Assembly (NCBI RefSeq): GCF_029909975.1
Contig: NZ_CP094516.1
Span: forward strand, 7,666,501 to 7,730,500
Direction of reading: 5' to 3'
Source: Bradyrhizobium sp. ISRA430
GTDB taxonomy: Bacteria; Pseudomonadota; Alphaproteobacteria; Rhizobiales; Xanthobacteraceae
DNA length: 64,000 bases
The notes beneath the pieces are model-generated. The model made no database searches, was not told the origin of the DNA, and saw only the letters and a program-made list of their open reading frames with translations. The position numbers and the translations under genes are program-made. Shown piece by piece: positions 9,910 through 18,571 of this stretch. Each line of letters begins with the position of its first letter. Positions within the stretch are counted from its first letter, which is position 1.

Positions 9910-10749
9910 ATGAGAGCTGTCTGGCTCGCGTGGCTCGTGCTCGGTGTGTCGGTCTCGCAGGCTTGGTCCTGGGGGCAGGAAGGCCATGCAATTGTCGCCG
10001 AGATCGCGCAGCGACGGCTCGATCCCGCCACGCTCGGCAAAATTGAGGGCCTGCTTGCGCAGGAAGCTCCTGGTCTAGATCACCCCAACGTAACACTTGC
10101 TTCAATCGCCAGTTGGGCTGACGACTACCGTGCCGACCATAAGGATACGGCAGGTTGGCATTTCGTGGACATGCCGGATGATCGATCAACCTACGATCCG
10201 GATGCTGACTGCAAAAACGGCAATTGTGTCGTCGAGGCTATTGCGCGCTTTCGGGCTGTCCTGGGTGATTGCTCGAAGCCGGCATCCGAACGACTCCAGG
10301 CCTTGAAGTTCATTGTTCATTTCGTGGGCGACATTCACCAGCCTCTGCACGCTTCGGACCGGTCGGACGCCTACACAGGAAAGGACGATCAAGGCGGCAA
10401 TCTTGTCCCGGTGACGTTCTTCGGACAGACCACGAACCTGCATACGCTCTGGGATACTGGCCTGATTATGCGCACCGTTTACAACTGGGGCGCCTATGTC
10501 GTCCGGCTTGAAACGGTCTGGTTTCCGGGGCGCGACTTGACCGGGTTGAAGGGTGGCTCGCCTGCCGAGTGGGCCGTCGATGCGCACAGGCTTGGCCACG
10601 AAATTGCTTATGACATTCCTGACGATGGAGTTTTAGGGGTGAAGTATTTTTCGAAAGCATCTCCGATTGTTGATCGCCAACTGGCCCTGGCTGGAATACG
10701 GCTGGCTCAGTTACTCAGGGACACGCTGGCCACGGCAGCGTGCCAGTAA
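9910..10749 (+). CDS. secreted S1/P1-type nuclease
   Basis: A 279-residue zinc-dependent nuclease of the S1/P1 (PLC-type fold) family, which cleaves single-stranded nucleic acids and removes 3'-phosphates. A Sec signal peptide (residues 1-20) ends so that the mature protein would start close to WGQEGHAIVAEIAQ; the N-terminal Trp and the following His are zinc ligands in this family. Further ligand motifs follow in order: ASIASWADDYR, GWHFVDMP, LKFIVHFVGDIHQPLHA, DDQGGNL and NLHTLWDTGLI. All key residues look intact. The next gene begins 19 bp downstream and the one after 27 bp later, so it heads a three- or four-gene operon of exported or nuclease-like proteins. A decayed homologue lies at 42.9-43.7 kb. 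Confidence 0.93.
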   Translation: MRAVWLAWLVLGVSVSQAWSWGQEGHAIVAEIAQRRLDPATLGKIEGLLAQEAPGLDHPNVTLASIASWADDYRADHKDTAGWHFVDMPDDRSTYDPDADCKNGNCVVEAIARFRAVLGDCSKPASERLQALKFIVHFVGDIHQPLHASDRSDAYTGKDDQGGNLVPVTFFGQTTNLHTLWDTGLIMRTVYNWGAYVVRLETVWFPGRDLTGLKGGSPAEWAVDAHRLGHEIAYDIPDDGVLGVKYFSKASPIVDRQLALAGIRLAQLLRDTLATAACQ

Positions 10750-10768
10750 CAGAGTGTTAGGTGCCGCT

Positions 10769-11569
10769 ATGAAGGCGCTGACGCTAGCAGTTGCTATCGC
10801 TTTGTCGTTTCCCCTCGCGGCTGCGCTGGCAGCTCCGGGAAACACCACGTCCTGCTCGACAAATGGAATCTGCTACTGCACGCACGATTATCTGAGCGAT
10901 CCCATCAGACAGCGCGTTGCCGAAATACGGAATCTGATCGCCACGCAACGGGCTCAAGGCAAGGCGATCGGTTATCTAAGCGTGCCCCTCACCGGGATTG
11001 GCGGTGGATTATTCCCAGTCAATGCGCTCGTCGCTATGGAAGCCAAGGAACGGGTGGAGCAGCAGTTCGGCCCGCGCGACGTTTGGGTCCTCAATCCGGC
11101 TGCTCCGGAGTTTTCCCTGGCCGCTGACGCGAACGGCGTCGACTACATGTGGATGTGGACCCAGATCCTCGAAGGAGAAGGGCCTGAAGGCCTTGGCGCG
11201 TTCGACTTCGTGTATTTCATCGGACCGTCTGATTTCGCGCGCCACTTTGGGCTTGATGGTCATGCCGACCTCGAAAAGCTCGACACGGCCTATGACAATC
11301 TGGTCAAGACCAAGCCTGATCTCGCGGCCAAGGTCGATAAGCGCTCGTTCCGCGACTACTACGGTGTGCGTGCCTCCGTCAGCTTCAGCTACGGATCTCA
11401 CGATGAATGGAACATTGTTCGGACCATCAATGCGAAACGGCGTGCTGCTGACAGTACTGCTGGGTTTGCGAAGCAGATGGGTGTCTTCTTTGACGAGAAG
11501 CCCGTAGCCCCCGGGCTTTTGGAGGTTCCTGTTGATGTCGGCAATGCCGGCGCATGCAAGACGAATTGA
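10769..11569 (+). CDS. secreted protein of unknown function, in the nuclease cluster
   Basis: A 266-residue protein with a clear Sec signal peptide (MKALTLAVAIALSFPLAAAL then an Ala-rich cleavage site). The mature N-terminus has closely spaced cysteines (SCSTNGICYC), with one more Cys near the C-terminus, so disulfides are likely. I do not recognise a catalytic motif; it contains GPRDVWVLNPAAPEFSL, a Trp/Met-rich DYMWMWTQIL segment, and FVYFIGPSDFARHFG. The ATG at 10769 is chosen because it starts the signal peptide; an open frame extends upstream into the nuclease gene. Tight spacing on both sides (19 and 27 bp) implies co-expression with the S1/P1 nuclease and the PLD-family protein. Function unknown. 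Confidence 0.8.
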   Translation: MKALTLAVAIALSFPLAAALAAPGNTTSCSTNGICYCTHDYLSDPIRQRVAEIRNLIATQRAQGKAIGYLSVPLTGIGGGLFPVNALVAMEAKERVEQQFGPRDVWVLNPAAPEFSLAADANGVDYMWMWTQILEGEGPEGLGAFDFVYFIGPSDFARHFGLDGHADLEKLDTAYDNLVKTKPDLAAKVDKRSFRDYYGVRASVSFSYGSHDEWNIVRTINAKRRAADSTAGFAKQMGVFFDEKPVAPGLLEVPVDVGNAGACKTN

Positions 11570-11596
11570 TGCAAATGATTTAAGGGAGAGTTTTTC

Positions 11597-13324
11597 ATGT
11601 CCACGAAGCAAGCTGCTGCCAATGCCATCAAGAAAGCCAAAGGCAAGGCGACCGGTTCCGGCAACGGAAACGTTGTCGTGAAGGCCTACACCTCACCCAC
11701 CCTGGTGCTGCTTGCCTATGACTGGCCTGCGGGCGATGAGCATGAGGACTTCCTTGGCTTTGCGATCGAGCGCGCGCCTGGATTTGATGGAGCCGCGAAA
11801 AGCTGGTTGCCGAACCGAATCGGCTTCAAAGGCCCCAAGCCCGACCACAGCGACTTCCCAAGCAGCGAGGCGCCGATCCAGAAGTTCTACTGGTGGGATG
11901 CCCGGATCGATACGAAAGACCGTGGCCACTCCTTCAAGTATCGGATCGTACCGGTAAGGGGAAAACCGGACGCATTGAACCTGTTGGATGCACAGGCCAC
12001 GGCAATCGACGTGCAGGTCCCGTTGACAGAGGAATACGGGATCACGACACACTTCAACCGCGCCGTCGTGAGTTCGCAGGCATTCTCGAAACAGTTTCCG
12101 GAGATCAAGACAGCGGCACAGCAAAAAGCCGCCAGAGCATGGCTTGGCAATGGCATGGAGCAGGCTGTTCCGCAGTTTCTGGATCGCGCAGCAGGCAAGG
12201 ACATCGAGGGGGCCATTTACCATCTGACCGACGAAACTTGGATCATTCCCGCGCTCAAGAATTATGGGGGGCTGATCTCGCTTGCCTACAATCACACGAG
12301 CAAGGACCAGGCCTCCGACGACGCGATCCAGGAGCTCGAGGATTCCGGCCGTCCTGCCGATCTCTTTGCTGCCCGCACGCACGCGAGCATCATGCATAAC
12401 AAGTTTCTGGTGCGTGTCGGCGCCGCCGATCATCCCGAAGCGGTTCTCGCCGGCTCGGCGAACTTCACGAGCGAAGGTTTGTCCGCCCAGGCTAACGTGC
12501 TGCACGCCTTCGAATCGCCTGAACTTGCGAAGCTCTATCTCGCGCGCAAGCGCCTGCTCGACGGAGATCCTGGCCTGTCAGAGACCCAAAAGGCTCAGAA
12601 AGGCTGGTCGGATGAGGTCGTGGTTGGCGATGCAACGATTCGCTCCTTTTTCCCGCCGGAGGGCAACAAGACGCGGCTCTCTATTGACACCATTATCGAC
12701 GCTATCAAGGCTGCCAAGCACTCGATCCTGCTCTGCGCGTTCGACCCCACGGACATGAACCTCCTGAATGCGGTGTTTGATGCGTCGGATGAGGGAAAAA
12801 TGATGCTGGCCCTCGTCAACCGTGTCCCAGCCAAGGCGCCAACGGGCGATCCGTCCCACGGCGATGTGGCCGCCAAAATTGCGATTCTCGACCGTGCGCA
12901 AAAGAGCGATGAGATCGTCGGCTTCGGCGCGTTCAGCGCCAAGGACACACCAACTGATTTCATGCCGGAGCGTGTTCTCTGGCCCGGCGAAGACCCCAAG
13001 ATCATGGTCCGTGTTCACCACAAATTCGTCGTCATCGATGCCGAAGGCGACAACCCAGTGGTCTTTACGGGGTCGGCAAACTTCAGCGGCAATTCGCTGC
13101 ATCACAACGATGAGAACATGCTGGAGATCACGAAATGCCCTCGTATCGCGGGCATGTATATGGCCGAGTTCCTGCGTTTGTATGAGCACTATCGGGCGCG
13201 CGTCAAATCGGAAGATATCAAGACATTCAAGCTGACGCCCGACTATGGCTGGAGCCGTAAGTATTTCAAGCCGGGCGCGCCAGAAACCAAGGCGCGCATG
13301 GCCATGGCAGGTACCGCTGAATAA
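11597..13324 (+). CDS. phospholipase D-like (HKD) family protein
   Basis: A 575-residue protein with two PLD-type half-sites. The second (near residue 474) is complete: HHKFVVID followed by VVFTGSANFSGNS. The first (near residue 267) reads HNKFLVRV followed by AVLAGSANFTSEG, so its motif aspartate is replaced by valine; the His and Lys remain. PLD proteins of this kind hydrolyse phosphodiesters in lipids or nucleic acids. About 200 residues before the first half-site have no signature that I know, and no signal peptide is visible, unlike the two upstream genes. A good ribosome site (GGGAGAG) precedes the ATG. Clustering with an S1/P1 nuclease makes a nuclease role plausible, but this is inference. 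Confidence 0.88.
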   Translation: MSTKQAAANAIKKAKGKATGSGNGNVVVKAYTSPTLVLLAYDWPAGDEHEDFLGFAIERAPGFDGAAKSWLPNRIGFKGPKPDHSDFPSSEAPIQKFYWWDARIDTKDRGHSFKYRIVPVRGKPDALNLLDAQATAIDVQVPLTEEYGITTHFNRAVVSSQAFSKQFPEIKTAAQQKAARAWLGNGMEQAVPQFLDRAAGKDIEGAIYHLTDETWIIPALKNYGGLISLAYNHTSKDQASDDAIQELEDSGRPADLFAARTHASIMHNKFLVRVGAADHPEAVLAGSANFTSEGLSAQANVLHAFESPELAKLYLARKRLLDGDPGLSETQKAQKGWSDEVVVGDATIRSFFPPEGNKTRLSIDTIIDAIKAAKHSILLCAFDPTDMNLLNAVFDASDEGKMMLALVNRVPAKAPTGDPSHGDVAAKIAILDRAQKSDEIVGFGAFSAKDTPTDFMPERVLWPGEDPKIMVRVHHKFVVIDAEGDNPVVFTGSANFSGNSLHHNDENMLEITKCPRIAGMYMAEFLRLYEHYRARVKSEDIKTFKLTPDYGWSRKYFKPGAPETKARMAMAGTAE

Positions 13325-13362
13325 CGCCGGCGTTGATTTTAACTTTCGACCTGGAGGCATTC

Positions 13363-13545
13363 ATGTTCCTGAACGTTACCGATTACCACGGCAATCAGAT
13401 TGCCATCGACCCGAAAAGGGTCATCAAGTTGCGCGCGGCCTCGCTTTCGGACGAGCCGGCCAATACGGTGTTCGTCGATTACGCCTCCAACGGGACGTTT
13501 GTGCAGGGGACACTGCCAGAAATCCGCCGGCTGTTCGGCACTTAG
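13363..13545 (+). CDS. small protein, possibly FlbD-like fold
   Basis: A 60-residue protein beginning MFLNVTDYHGNQIAIDPKRV, preceded by a ribosome site (CTGGAG) and 38 bp behind the PLD-family gene. Its pattern, a short beta-hairpin with Asn/Asp-Pro then alternating hydrophobic strands ending in a PEIRRLFG helix, resembles the small FlbD-type proteins, but the similarity is only in spacing and should be tested. It probably belongs to the same operon. Function unknown. Confidence 0.55.
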   Translation: MFLNVTDYHGNQIAIDPKRVIKLRAASLSDEPANTVFVDYASNGTFVQGTLPEIRRLFGT

Positions 13546-13833
13546 ATCAAGCTGACTGCATTCCACACCCCGGATGGTCAGGACATCTACATCAACAAGG
13601 ATGGCGTAGCCTCGGTGGCGGTCGATGACCGCTACGCCGGTAGCGCCGTGCTCGTCGTGACGGTCGAGTTCGAAAACATCAGAGTTCCGGCCCGCAACAA
13701 GATCCCGGTGCGCGAAAGTGTCGGTGAGGCGGAGCCATTCTCGGCGCCGCGACGCTGGTCTGAATCAATCGTCGTGTCTGGTATCGATGGTGCAAACGCC
13801 GGGAGAGCGAGTATGATGTCTTGTCTGCCCTGA
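13546..13833 (+). pseudogene. second FlbD-like small protein, start codon lost
   Basis: Directly after the stop of the previous gene, in the same frame, the sequence continues KLTAFHTPDGQDIYINKDGV, then a VTVEFENIRV strand and RESVGE, the same overall pattern as the upstream 60-residue protein and closer to the FlbD consensus (nGxxxxvNxDxI ... VRESvdE). There is no ATG, GTG or TTG before the conserved part; the first bases after TAG are ATCAAG, where ATGATCAAG would be expected. The frame then runs on past the domain into unrelated residues. I read it as a decayed partner gene, although stop-codon readthrough would make a two-domain protein. Confidence 0.4.
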
Positions 13834-13964
13834 TCGCCCGCGCACTCCTTTCTGCGTCCGTGCGAGCGCTGGGCGGCGAGGCGAGCGTGCCGCTCCTGCT
13901 CACCGATGATCTCGAGCGACCGCCAGTGCCGGCTACCAGGCGCGAGCGGCCATGCGTCGGGGCC

Positions 13965-14027
13965 GATTTCACGTCCGTGATCGGCGTTGTGCATATTGGG
14001 CGCAGGGTAATCCAGAAAAGTTCCTGG
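13965..14027 (-). pseudogene. short SRAP (SOS-associated peptidase) fragment
   Basis: On the minus strand the segment reads PGTFLDYPAPNMHNADHGRE, matching the conserved part of SRAP-domain proteins (P-x-VFPDYPAPIVRN-x-x-GRE). Flanking residues do not match, so only about 20 codons survive. Two more SRAP fragments are at 31.4-31.9 and 36.7-36.8 kb. Confidence 0.5.
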
Positions 14028-14138
14028 GCAGTGAGGGCAGGTCACCTGTGTGGTCCGGTCGCAGGCCTTACGCCGAATAGCCGACGAAGGGAGCGCCGTT
14101 CTTTGTCATCAAATAGATTGCACATGCGCTCCGCCTGC

Positions 14139-14511
14139 TCAGCGCTCGCCCGGCCACCACGTCGATGGCGGGTTGGCGGTCGAGATTTTGGTAGGGCGCA
14201 GCGTCACAAGATGGCTGCGCTTGAACGGATAGCCCTGAAGCTCGGAGCATTGGCGGCACCGCATATGCCGCTCAAGTCGTGGATAGGTGTCGTCGTCCGG
14301 CGACGCACGACATCGAGGGCAGCCGTCTGACGGCTGTCGCAGCCCAGGCATTTGACCCAAGGTAGGAATAGCCTGCGTTTAACGCATCGCCGAGCGTAGG
14401 CGAGGGCTGGGCTGGTCCCTTGAAGACCAGCATACGCTTGTTCCAGGCTTCACAGGCGGGCCGATCGGCCTGCTTGCGCGCCTCTGCCGCGCACTCGGCT
14501 GATGCGCGCAC
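14139..14511 (-). pseudogene. conserved zinc-ribbon-type hypothetical protein, frameshifted
   Basis: The minus strand carries a protein of a kind I know from Bradyrhizobium genomes: LVFKGPAQPSPTLGDALNAGYSYL, then in a second frame a KCLGCDSRQTAALDVVRR segment, and then in a third frame LERHMRCRQCSELQGYPFKRSHLVTL and STWWPGER at the end. The two CxxC pairs suggest a zinc ribbon. Two frameshifts, near 14350 and near 14290, break it. Function unknown. Confidence 0.7.
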
Positions 14512-14735
14512 GGACGCAGCCGCTGTTGTCCGCCTGCCGGGTAATGCAGACTTGTTGTGGTCATTGCGAGTTATTCCGAGTCTACACGGCCAAGACCCGC
14601 AGCAGACTTTCGCCGCCCTTGAAAGTTGTACACTCGCTAGTTGAGGCCGTAGCCCATTCTACTCCGGCATGGTCTTGCGGGGAGCAGATGCAGTCGGCTC
14701 AAGGCGACGTGAACGAGATCAGGACCCTTGCGCTA

Positions 14736-15164
14736 TCAATTGAGAGGCCGTGGCGGAGCTGGGTTCAACGAGTCGTCAGCGAAACTCTGAAATCGCCTTC
14801 GCCAAGGTCCCTCACGATAGAGCCGGAGCTCCGGTGTGCCCGAAGCGCCGTGCCACGTCGCGACAAACACTTGAGATATATTCTCACCGTCAGCGTGCCG
14901 CGATATTTGGTAGAGAGCGAGGCCCGGTTCCACCGTGTAGGTAGCGACGAGAAATTCGTCGGTAGCGAAACAGCGGATGACGCTATCGTCCCCTTCGACG
15001 TCTCGGCCGTACTGCCGGAGCAGGTTGTCGGTAAGCCTAATAAGCTCCGTGACGGCTTCCCGGTCGATCGCCGTCCTGCTAGCAGAGCGTCGTCTAACCA
15101 GCCTTCTCGATCGCTCGATCAACCGGGCCGCGGCCTGACGCGCGACGTGCTTTGTCGCCCCCAC
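14736..15164 (-). CDS. conserved hypothetical protein (142 residues)
   Basis: The frame starts with GTG preceded by a strong ribosome site (GGGGGAG, 6 bases away on the minus strand). The N-terminal 35 residues are Arg-rich (RLIERSRRLVRRRSASR) and could bind nucleic acid; the rest looks like a compact alpha/beta domain (AVTELIRLTDNLLRQYGRD, DEFLVATYTVEPGLALYQI). No signal peptide or membrane helix. I do not recognise the family. It is isolated between two decayed genes, so it may be a survivor of a lost operon. Confidence 0.55.
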   Translation of the reverse strand: MGATKHVARQAAARLIERSRRLVRRRSASRTAIDREAVTELIRLTDNLLRQYGRDVEGDDSVIRCFATDEFLVATYTVEPGLALYQISRHADGENISQVFVATWHGASGTPELRLYREGPWRRRFQSFADDSLNPAPPRPLN

Positions 15165-15340
15165 TTTAGGCTCCCCCCATGAGTGGTGACTAGAGCTACC
15201 ACAACGTAGAACTGTTATGTTCGTTCCCGCGTCTTAGAGATAGTATACTATTTTTGGTTGCCCGCCTTCGGAAAGGGACTGCGCTAAAGTTATCCGGTCC
15301 GCTTTGCCTCCACTTTCTGCCCGTTCCGGGCGTGCAATAC

Positions 15341-15559
15341 GGGCCCCCGGGGCTCGTCGGCTATGGACCCGATCTTGCGTCCTTCTATCGCGAGACTGGC
15401 GTGCTCGTCGGCCGCAATCTAAGGGCGAGAAGCCCCGTGATCTCCCGGTGACGCGGCGAACCCAAGTTCGAACTGGTCATCAACGTGACAGCCGCGAAGG
15501 CGCTCGGCATCGAGGTGCCGACCTCGATGCGATTGCTCGCCGACGAGGTGATCGAATGA
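15341..15559 (+). pseudogene. C-terminal remnant of an ABC_sub_bind receptor
   Basis: The sequence reads GLVGYGPDLASFYRETGVLV, then, after a frame change, KFELVINVTAAKALGIEVP and LLADEVIE-stop. This is the C-terminus of the same family as the two intact receptors at 19.8-21.8 kb (there FELVINLKAARALGVDV ... ADEVIE). The first two thirds of the gene are absent and a frameshift lies near 15425. Confidence 0.75.
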
Positions 15560-15564
15560 GGCCT

Positions 15565-15665
15565 ACCTTGCAGTGAATGAGTCCGGAGTTGGCCCTTTGC
15601 GACAGTCCACCGGGCGCCGGTACATGTCCGAAGTTGGGGTTGGAGCAGAAACCGCCAACTCTGGC
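15565..15665. repeat. intergenic repeat following a receptor remnant (copy 1)
   Basis: GCAGTGAATGAGTCCGGAGT then TGGCCCTTTGCGAC follows the receptor stop codon. Related stretches begin at about 21762, 29221 and 30835 (TGAGTC...TGGCCC pattern). Non-coding. Confidence 0.4.
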
Positions 15666-15684
15666 TCGAACCGACACGATTGAC

Positions 15685-17316
15685 CCTGGCTGCGTGAAAA
15701 CGACGAGTCAGATAGAGATCGTCTCGGGGTTTTCGGAGACGATCGATGCGACGGTTCATTGAAGGCGCGGATCGCGATCAATCGACGTTGTTGCCGGCAT
15801 GCCTCGATGATTGGGTCGGTGAGAGCAATCCTGTTCGTGTTGTCGATGCTTTTGTCGAAGCACTTGATCTCGACGGGATGGGTTTTGAGGACATTGAACC
15901 GTCGGCGACCGGGCGATCCGGCTATCACCCAGCGGTGCTGCTCAAGCTGTACATCTACGGCTATCTCAACGCATCCAGTCGAGCCGCCGGCTGGAGCGCG
16001 AGGCAAGACGCAATCTCGAGGTGATCTGGCTGTTACAACGGCTTTCGCCCGACGACAAGACGATCGCCGACTTTCGTCGCGTCAACGGCCTCGGCATCAA
16101 GAAGGTGTGCGCGAAGTTCGTTGAGTTTTGCCGGCGGATGGGATTGCTGACGAAGCGAGCGTCGCCAGCGACGGATCGAAGTTCAAGGCGGTCAACACGC
16201 GTGACAAGAACTTCACAAAAGGCAAGGTCGAGCGCCGTCGCCAGCAACTGGAGGAGAGCGTGTCGCGCTATCTCGCACAGCTCGACACGGCAGATCTGCA
16301 GGAGCCATCTGAGACTCTCGCCGCGAAGACGGCGCATCTGAAGGAAAAGCTCACCAAGCTTAAGAGCGAGATGCATAAGCTCGAAGCCTACGAAGAGGCG
16401 ATGCTGGCATCACCAGATCAACAGATCTCGCTGACCGATCCCGACAGTCGGTCCATGGCAACGAGTGGCCGTGGCTCGGACGTCGTCGGCTACAATGTGC
16501 AGGTTGCCGTAGATACCGAGCATCACCTCATCATCGCGCACGAAGTAACGAATAGCGGCTCAGATCGCGCTCACTGGCAAACATGGGCAAACAGGCCAAG
16601 GCCGTGCTCGGCGTCGACAAGCTCGAGGCCGTGGCCGAGATCAAGGCTTGCGCCGACGCTGATATCCTTGTGACTCTACCGAAGCCAAACACGACCGGCA
16701 TGGAGGCGAAAGGCAAGTTTGGAAAGCACGACTTCGCTTACCTGGCCAAGCAGGATGTGTATCGCTGCCCGGCTGGCGAGTTGCTGGCATACTGGCTCAC
16801 AACAGTGGATGGCGAGCGCACCATTCGGCGCTACGTCACGAAAGCTTGTGGGAGTTGCCTACCGAAGGCGCGCTGCACCACGGCCAAAAACCGTGTCATC
16901 TCTCGTTGGGAGCATGAGCACGTCATGGAGGATGCCCAGAGGCGGCTCGATGCTGATCCTCAGGCGATGCGTCGCCGTCGCGAGACGGTCGAGCACCGGT
17001 TCGGCACGCTGAAAATGCGCATGGGCGCGACGCACTTCTTGACCAAGCGCTTGCCGAAGGTCGCCGCTGAGATGGCGCTGCACGTGCTAGCCTACAACAT
17101 CATGGGTGCTGGTGCGCTGATCGCGGCGATTCAGGCATGAGGAGGAGTGCTGTCGCGCGTGCCGCCAACCTCATCATCGATCACAGCGGCTCGGGCAAGC
17201 CACTGGGCTGGCTTCCGGCGCCTTACCGGAAATTGTGCCATTTCGGCGCCAATCTGGGACCCCACGGGGCTGCTCCAAGCGGTCCCCCGCAAATAAAACG
17301 TTTTCACGCGGCCAAG
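15685..17316 (+). mobile_element. IS1182-type insertion sequence, decayed
   Basis: The ends are marked by an imperfect inverted repeat of about 18 bp: CCTGGCTGCGTGAAAACG at 15685-15702 and its near-complement at 17299-17316 (two mismatches). One transposase gene fills the inside and is broken by several lesions (see next entry). I could not identify a target duplication. The element separates receptor remnants on the left from the LysR region on the right. Confidence 0.75.
15746..17140 (+). pseudogene. IS1182 family transposase, frameshifted and internally deleted
   Basis: Fragments in successive frames give one transposase: FIEGADRDQSTLLPACLDDW and SGYHPAVLLKLYIYGYLN at the N-terminus, LEVIWLLQRLSPDDKTIADF and ASDGSKFKAVNTRDKNFT in the middle, then VVGYNVQVAVDTEHHLI and, at the end, RRRRETVEHRFGTLKMRMGA. 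Frame changes occur near 15985, 16150 and 16575. In addition KLEAVAEIKACADADILV lacks the residues that normally stand between KLEAVA and EI, where family members have a DRGYF-type motif thought to supply a catalytic aspartate. The protein cannot be active; the element is immobile unless helped in trans. Confidence 0.85.
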
Positions 17317-17349
17317 ACCCAGACCGGACATGGGAGGACAGGTGACGCC

Positions 17350-18261
17350 TCAGGCGGGCGCAAAGCCTATGGCCGCTTCTCTTACCAGCTTCAGAAAGTT
17401 GCGGACAACAATCGAGCGGTCACCGCGACGGGCCGCGAGGCTGAGCCGCGTTGTGGGGATCACCGGTCCTCTGATGTTGCGGTAGACGACACCCTCCATG
17501 AGCGTTCGTTGCATCGAGGCGGGTAGCAGAGCAATTCCGAGCCCGGCCGCAACGAGACCAAAACACGAGGTGATGCCCGGAACGTGTTGGCCGATACGCG
17601 GACTGAAGCCAGCCGCGCCGCAAGCTGCGATCGTCGCATCGTACATGCCGGTGCCTGGCGGGCCGAACAGAATGAAAGGCTCTCCGGCCAACTGCTTCAT
17701 CGAGAGCGCCTTCTCGCCTTTGCGTCGGACCAGTTCGTGGCCCGCAGGGACCGCCACCACCATCGATTCATCGAGCAAAGGCGTAATGACAAGGTGCTCC
17801 GGATCGACTCTCGATGTTCGGACGAAAGCGACGTCGAGCTGCTCATCGCGCACCCGATCCAACATTTCTGTGCTGAAGCGCTCCTCGATCGACACCGACA
17901 CCAGAGGATAAGACTCGCGGAACCTGCGAACGGCAAGCGGCACGAACGGATGAAACGGGCCGCTCGGCATGAAGCCCACGGTGATCCGCCCCAACTCGCC
18001 GCGTGCCCGGCTTTGCGTCGCATCGAACGCGTGCCGCAGGCCCGCCAGCACGGCGCGGGCCTCGTCGAGGAACGTGTGGCCCGCATCGGTGAGCTCGACC
18101 CCGCGGGCACGGCGATGAAACAGCTGGACCTGCAATTCATCCTCGATCGCCTTGATTTGGCGGCTGAGTGGCGGCTGCTGCATGTCGAGCCGTTCGGCCG
18201 CCCGTGTGATGTGACCTTCCTCCGCGACTGCGAGGAAATAGCGAAGCTGCCTGAATTCCAT
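17350..18261 (-). CDS. LysR family transcriptional regulator
   Basis: A 303-residue LysR-type regulator. The winged HTH is at the N-terminus (MEFRQLRYFLAVAEEGHITR, AAERLDMQQPPLSRQIKAIE, LFHRRARGVELTDAG) and a periplasmic-binding-like effector domain follows (LGRITVGFMPSGPFHP; GLVAAGLGIALLPAS). The PSGPFHPFVPLAVRRFRESYP segment is typical of the subgroup that senses aromatic or small organic acids. It is divergent from the 2-hydroxyacid dehydrogenase gene 311 bp away, its likely target. I start at the ATG at 18261 (MEFRQ) rather than two codons upstream, because the upstream ATG falls inside a palindromic LysR-type site. Confidence 0.92.
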   Translation of the reverse strand: MEFRQLRYFLAVAEEGHITRAAERLDMQQPPLSRQIKAIEDELQVQLFHRRARGVELTDAGHTFLDEARAVLAGLRHAFDATQSRARGELGRITVGFMPSGPFHPFVPLAVRRFRESYPLVSVSIEERFSTEMLDRVRDEQLDVAFVRTSRVDPEHLVITPLLDESMVVAVPAGHELVRRKGEKALSMKQLAGEPFILFGPPGTGMYDATIAACGAAGFSPRIGQHVPGITSCFGLVAAGLGIALLPASMQRTLMEGVVYRNIRGPVIPTTRLSLAARRGDRSIVVRNFLKLVREAAIGFAPA

Positions 18262-18265
18262 GACC

Positions 18266-18280
18266 ATACCCGAGAGGTAT
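18266..18280. promoter_or_regulatory. putative LysR operator (T-N11-A)
   Basis: ATACC CGAGA GGTAT is a perfect 5-bp-arm inverted repeat matching the T-N11-A form of LysR-type boxes. It lies immediately before the lysR start codon and within the divergent intergenic region, a normal place for autoregulation. Confidence 0.5.
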
Positions 18281-18571
18281 TGGAATTGCCCTTTTCATAT
18301 CATGGATAGATGCAGGCAGAAAGGCTATCGGTAGACATTGGCTTCAACAATCCGACGGAGACGATCATGCCGGCGATGTCAAAGACCCCGCATTTGACCG
18401 ACGGTCTTTTCCGCGTCACACGGGTGGTGGCGCGCGCGATCTGGCTGGCGTTGGACCCTGCCGACGAAGCGGCCGCAATACCGCGAAGCCTCATCAAAGG
18501 CCCCAATTCGCAAGGGGGGAGCTGGAGGCGCGCCAGCAACAAATGTTTTCAGCCGGATTTTGAGGTCCGTG

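Noticed and set aside
18310..18571. Open frame between lysR and the dehydrogenase
   Set aside because: It lies in a divergent promoter region, lacks a ribosome site and resembles nothing known.
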